64,000 nucleotides of DNA, from positions 930,001 to 994,000 of the forward strand of contig NZ_CP018800.1 of NCBI RefSeq assembly GCF_002795825.1, given 5' to 3'. This document shows positions 60,874-64,000 of the stretch, piece by piece. The notes under the pieces are model-generated. The model was not told the DNA's origin. It searched no databases and saw only the letters and a program-made list of their open reading frames with translations. This DNA comes from Mariprofundus ferrinatatus (GTDB lineage Bacteria; Pseudomonadota; Zetaproteobacteria; Mariprofundales; Mariprofundaceae). The first letter of the stretch is position 1; every line of letters begins with the position of its first letter. The position numbers and the translations under genes were made by a program.

Positions 60874-63519
60874 GTGCAACCCTTCCTGTTTGACAACTTT
60901 CTGAAAATCGAAGCAATCAATGAAACCGATGTAGCTGCCGCACTGGCAGAAGGTTCTCTCTTGCTCACTGCAACGCCGCAACTGGCCACAGACTGGAAGC
61001 GTCGCCTGGTCAGTGCTTCTGCGGCCCGGGTGGTAGCTACCCCTGCCGTGGAGGAGTGGCGCCACTGGCTGGCCGCTTTGTCACGCGATTTAACGGATGT
61101 ACCTGTTCCGCTGAGCCGGATGCAGGAGCTGTTGCTCTGGGAAGGTGTCATACGTGCTGATCATGCCGGTCATGGTGCATCTGCACGCGGACTCGCGCGG
61201 CATGCATCAGCGGCTTATGCTCTGATAAGGGAATACTGCATCGACAGGGGCGAGCTCAATGGCTGTGGCGATGAGGCTGAAGCGCTTGAGCGTTGGATAT
61301 CTTCCATGCAACGGGAGCTTACAAAGCGGGGGCGGATCCTCAGCGCAGAGCTTCCCGATCTCCTGATTAGGAAAGTCGGTTCGCTTGTGCAGCACCGAAC
61401 ACTGCTGCTGGATGGTTTCAATACCCATACACCGCTTCAGCTGGCACTACTTCAGGCTCTGGATTCGGCAGGGGTTGTGTTGCGATCTGTTGTATCAGAT
61501 CCTGAAAAAGTGGAGATGACACTGACCAGCTGTGCCGATGCCGAAAGTGAGTACCTGCACGTTGCGGTAGCGATTGCCGGGATGCTGAAAGAGACTCCAG
61601 ATGCCCGAATCGGTGTGGTGACCAGTCGCCAGGTGACTGATAGTGAACTGTTGCGACGTATCCTCAATCAGGTGCTGCTTCCGGATTCGTCAGGGTTTGA
61701 AGAGATGCAGGCGGTAACCATGGCCGGCTTGCCGCTAACTGAGGCACCGGTGATCAGTCAGTTAATGCATCTGCTACAGATGGTCGGCAAACAGGGCGCT
61801 TCCTTTGCCGATCTGTCACACCTGCTGTTTTCACCGGGTCTGAAAGGGTATGCCGAGGAGCGACTTATCAGGGCAGCTTTTGATGCGCACTTGCGCGAAA
61901 ATAATCGCCATTATCTGACATTCAAATCGCTGCTGGTGATGCAAGAGATGCAGCAGTTGCCTCTATTCTCTTCAGTGCTTAAAAGTCTGCTGCTCTGGAG
62001 CAGTAGCGCGAGGTCAGCCGCTGAATGGGTAAAAGCGGTACATCAGCTGTTACAGACAACCGGTTTTCTACAGGCTGACACGGCCAGCGGATCCAACAGC
62101 GAGGTTCGGCAACTCAATGCTTTCAAGGACTGCCTTGCATCGCTTGTTGCCGTCGACTCAGTTAGCGAAAAGGTGGAGTGGTCCACCTTCCTGACGCTTT
62201 TGCGTACGAGTTGTAACGAGGCCACGGTTCAGCTGCCGGCTCATTACCGGCAGGTGGCTGTTGTGCCGCTGGAAAGTGTGCCTGGTCTGAAGTTCGACAT
62301 CCTGTTTGCAGTCGGATTTGATGAGGATGCGCTGCCGCAACCAGCTTCTCCGGCCTCTCTGCTACCACTCTCGCTGCAGCGGAAACACCGGCTGCCAGGC
62401 GCTACGGCAGCACAGGCCTATGCCGATTCATGTTTCCTCTGGCAGCAGGTACAACAAGCTGCACCGGTAGTTAGCTGCTCTTTTGCCTGCAGCAGGGAAG
62501 AGAGGCAACTGCGTGCTTCGCCGATGCTGGCAGATGTTCGAATAAAGCCGTGTAATGCACCGGAGAAAACTGCGACTGTCGTGCCGACTGAGGTGTTTGA
62601 CGATGCACCAGCCGTGCCGCTGAGCGCGGAGGAGAGGATACGCGGGGGCGCAGCTATCATCAAAAACCAGTCTGCCTGTCCGTTTCGGGCCTTTGCCACG
62701 CATCGCTTGAATATCAGGCCGCTCGGCGAACCGGAACCCGGTATCGATGCCGCCAGCAAGGGCTCGCTGATACATCTGGCGCTGGAGTTCATCTGGACTC
62801 ATTTGCACTCACATCGTGAACTGCTGGCGCTGGATGATGCCCAGACACGGAGCCTGATCGACGAGGCGATTGAGCATGCATGGAGCAACGGCAAGGTCAC
62901 TGTCACGGATGCTGCACGCAGTTTTGAAACATCGCGTATGGCAAATGTTCTGCTGGCATGGCTGGAGACGGAGCGGGCCAGGCCTCCGTTCGAGGTGGCG
63001 TGCTGTGAAAAAGAGTATTGCCTGAGGCTGCCGGAGACCGGCACAGTGGATTTTCCAGTCCGCCTCAAAGCTGACCGTATCGACCGGGATGGTGACGGGC
63101 ACAAGATCCTTATCGATTATAAAAGTGGCCAGAAGCAGAGCATTGGAAAATGGATCGGTGAGCGCATGGCTGAACCGCAGTTACCGCTTTACAGCATGGC
63201 AGAATCGCTGAGCGAGGCTGATGCGGTCTGTTTTGCGCGTGTACGCAGTGGTGATATGGGCTTTGAGGGTCTAAGCGGTGAGAAGACCGGCATCAATGGC
63301 ATTGCCGTATACAGCGGCAAGGATGAGGCGGCGGAAGAGTGGGAGGATCTGCTGGATCTGTGGCGACAGAGAATCAATTTGCTTGCTGCCGAGTTCGTTG
63401 CAGGTCGCTCGGAGGTGTCACCGAGGAGTGTTGCGGCTTGTGACTACTGTTACCTTGAAGCGGTTTGCCGTATTGATGAGATCGGTTTTGAGCCGGATGC
63501 AGGGGAGGGGGAGGCGTGA
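60874..63519 (+). CDS. AddB-like / TIGR03623-like nuclease with C-terminal Fe-S PD-(D/E)XK domain
   Basis: 881 residues. An N-terminal inactive-helicase-like region is followed by a C-terminal RecB-type nuclease domain: GSLIHLALEF, D in FPVRLKADRIDRDGDG, and the D-x-K motif IDYKSG. Four cysteines (C in QSACPFRAF and CDYC..C near the end) resemble the Fe-S cluster of AddB, DNA2 and Cas4. It probably pairs with the helicase next door for double-strand-break processing. Start is GTG 60874 with no clear ribosome site; other starts are not obvious. Confidence 0.8.
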   Translation: MQPFLFDNFLKIEAINETDVAAALAEGSLLLTATPQLATDWKRRLVSASAARVVATPAVEEWRHWLAALSRDLTDVPVPLSRMQELLLWEGVIRADHAGHGASARGLARHASAAYALIREYCIDRGELNGCGDEAEALERWISSMQRELTKRGRILSAELPDLLIRKVGSLVQHRTLLLDGFNTHTPLQLALLQALDSAGVVLRSVVSDPEKVEMTLTSCADAESEYLHVAVAIAGMLKETPDARIGVVTSRQVTDSELLRRILNQVLLPDSSGFEEMQAVTMAGLPLTEAPVISQLMHLLQMVGKQGASFADLSHLLFSPGLKGYAEERLIRAAFDAHLRENNRHYLTFKSLLVMQEMQQLPLFSSVLKSLLLWSSSARSAAEWVKAVHQLLQTTGFLQADTASGSNSEVRQLNAFKDCLASLVAVDSVSEKVEWSTFLTLLRTSCNEATVQLPAHYRQVAVVPLESVPGLKFDILFAVGFDEDALPQPASPASLLPLSLQRKHRLPGATAAQAYADSCFLWQQVQQAAPVVSCSFACSREERQLRASPMLADVRIKPCNAPEKTATVVPTEVFDDAPAVPLSAEERIRGGAAIIKNQSACPFRAFATHRLNIRPLGEPEPGIDAASKGSLIHLALEFIWTHLHSHRELLALDDAQTRSLIDEAIEHAWSNGKVTVTDAARSFETSRMANVLLAWLETERARPPFEVACCEKEYCLRLPETGTVDFPVRLKADRIDRDGDGHKILIDYKSGQKQSIGKWIGERMAEPQLPLYSMAESLSEADAVCFARVRSGDMGFEGLSGEKTGINGIAVYSGKDEAAEEWEDLLDLWRQRINLLAAEFVAGRSEVSPRSVAACDYCYLEAVCRIDEIGFEPDAGEGEA

Positions 63520-64000
63520 GTGCAGAAGTCCGTCTGAGGGCCATCGATCCCTCGGCCTCGTATCTGGTGCAGGCACCGGCAGGATCCGGTAAGACGGAAC
63601 TGCTGACCCGCAGGATCCTGAAACTGCTGGCTATCGTGGATGAGCCTGAGGAGATCCTGGCGCTTACCTTTACACGCAAGGCTGCAGCTGAGATGCGCGG
63701 GCGCGTCATAGAGGCACTGACCATGGGTAAGCCGGATGATCCGGCTTCGCACAGAATGGAGACATGGCAACTCGCCTGCGAAGCCAATGCCCGTTCCGAA
63801 CAGCGCGGCTGGCATCTTTCCGAGCATCCATCGCGACTTCGTATGATGACGCTGGACAGCTTTACGCATGCCCTGGCAAGGCAAATGCCACTGCTATCCG
63901 GCCTTGGTGATATGCCAACGCCATCAACACATGTTGCCCCTCTCTATCGCGAGGCATCGGAAGCGGCAGTGGCAAAGCTTGTGCGGCGAAACCCCGGGCA
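63516..64000 (+). CDS. UvrD/AddA-like superfamily I helicase (partial, runs off the window)
   Basis: About 161 N-terminal residues are visible. GTG 63516 overlaps the upstream stop as GTGA and follows GGGGAGGGGGAGG. The Q-motif region and Walker A QAPAGSGKTELLTRR appear, then motif Ia TFTRKAAAEMRGRV and MTLDSFTHALARQM. This matches AddA/RecB N-termini, which act with AddB-like partners. The motor and any nuclease part lie beyond base 64000. Confidence 0.88.
   Translation, partial: MSAEVRLRAIDPSASYLVQAPAGSGKTELLTRRILKLLAIVDEPEEILALTFTRKAAAEMRGRVIEALTMGKPDDPASHRMETWQLACEANARSEQRGWHLSEHPSRLRMMTLDSFTHALARQMPLLSGLGDMPTPSTHVAPLYREASEAAVAKLVRRNPG

Overview
This window looks like the chromosome of a free-living Gram-negative proteobacterium. 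It has outer-membrane assembly lipoproteins (BamB, BamE), the heptose epimerase HldD, type IV pilus factor PilF, RodZ, several murein lytic enzymes, and the typical proteobacterial order yfgM-bamB-der-ratA-rnfH. A CbbQ/CbbO RuBisCO-activase pair suggests a chemolithoautotroph. A Zetaproteobacterium (Mariprofundus-like) or a gammaproteobacterial autotroph would fit; this is inference from gene content, since no 16S gene or database search is available. I saw no rRNA, tRNA, CRISPR array or prophage.

Layout. 1-4354: DUF2079 membrane protein (partial, minus) divergent from a GT2 / membrane protein / methyltransferase operon (surface glycan or lipid-sugar chemistry). 4544-7649: cbbQ-cbbO, closed by a strong hairpin facing a convergent 1156-residue protein (7697-11167) that I read as a PPi-type PEP carboxykinase. 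11431-12898: an ankyrin protein, a small methyltransferase and a VOC-like protein. 13000-26820: a long minus-strand series, mostly with 4-base overlaps: rlmN, mtnP, pilF, rodZ, pcm, then mltB, rlpA, LOG, rluA-type, dacC, D-amino-acid transaminase, HAD phosphatase, hslO, ygjP. An IS200/IS605 element with intact tnpA and tnpB sits between pcm and mltB.

26858-42152 is mostly plus strand: ATP-grasp plus two TIGR04283/TIGR04282-type glycosyltransferases, a GGDEF-EAL protein, carB-greA, DUF4149 and AI-2E-type membrane proteins, yfgM-bamB-der-ratA-rnfH, a peroxiredoxin-like protein without its cysteines, and alanine dehydrogenase.

42149-51914 is the most unusual region. A minus-strand operon joins an unknown protein, an MglA/CvnD-like small GTPase, an MltD-type LysM transglycosylase, an oligopeptide-binding lipoprotein and a Roadblock/LC7 protein. 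Divergent from it are a MEDS-domain protein, an NMT1/SsuA-type binding protein and a hybrid histidine kinase, followed by a second Roadblock protein on the opposite strand. The divergent promoter region carries three copies of an ACATGTAT motif, and an 11-C tract abuts the promoter of the binding-protein/kinase pair. The rest of the window has bamE-hldD, the TCA genes mdh-sucC-sucD, another hybrid kinase with an altered ATP-binding box, an AsmA-like protein, DUF1841, and the start of an AddB/AddA-like nuclease-helicase pair running off the right edge.

Many genes are preceded by a similar extended -10 promoter (TGCTATACT or a close variant), a recognisable local signature.
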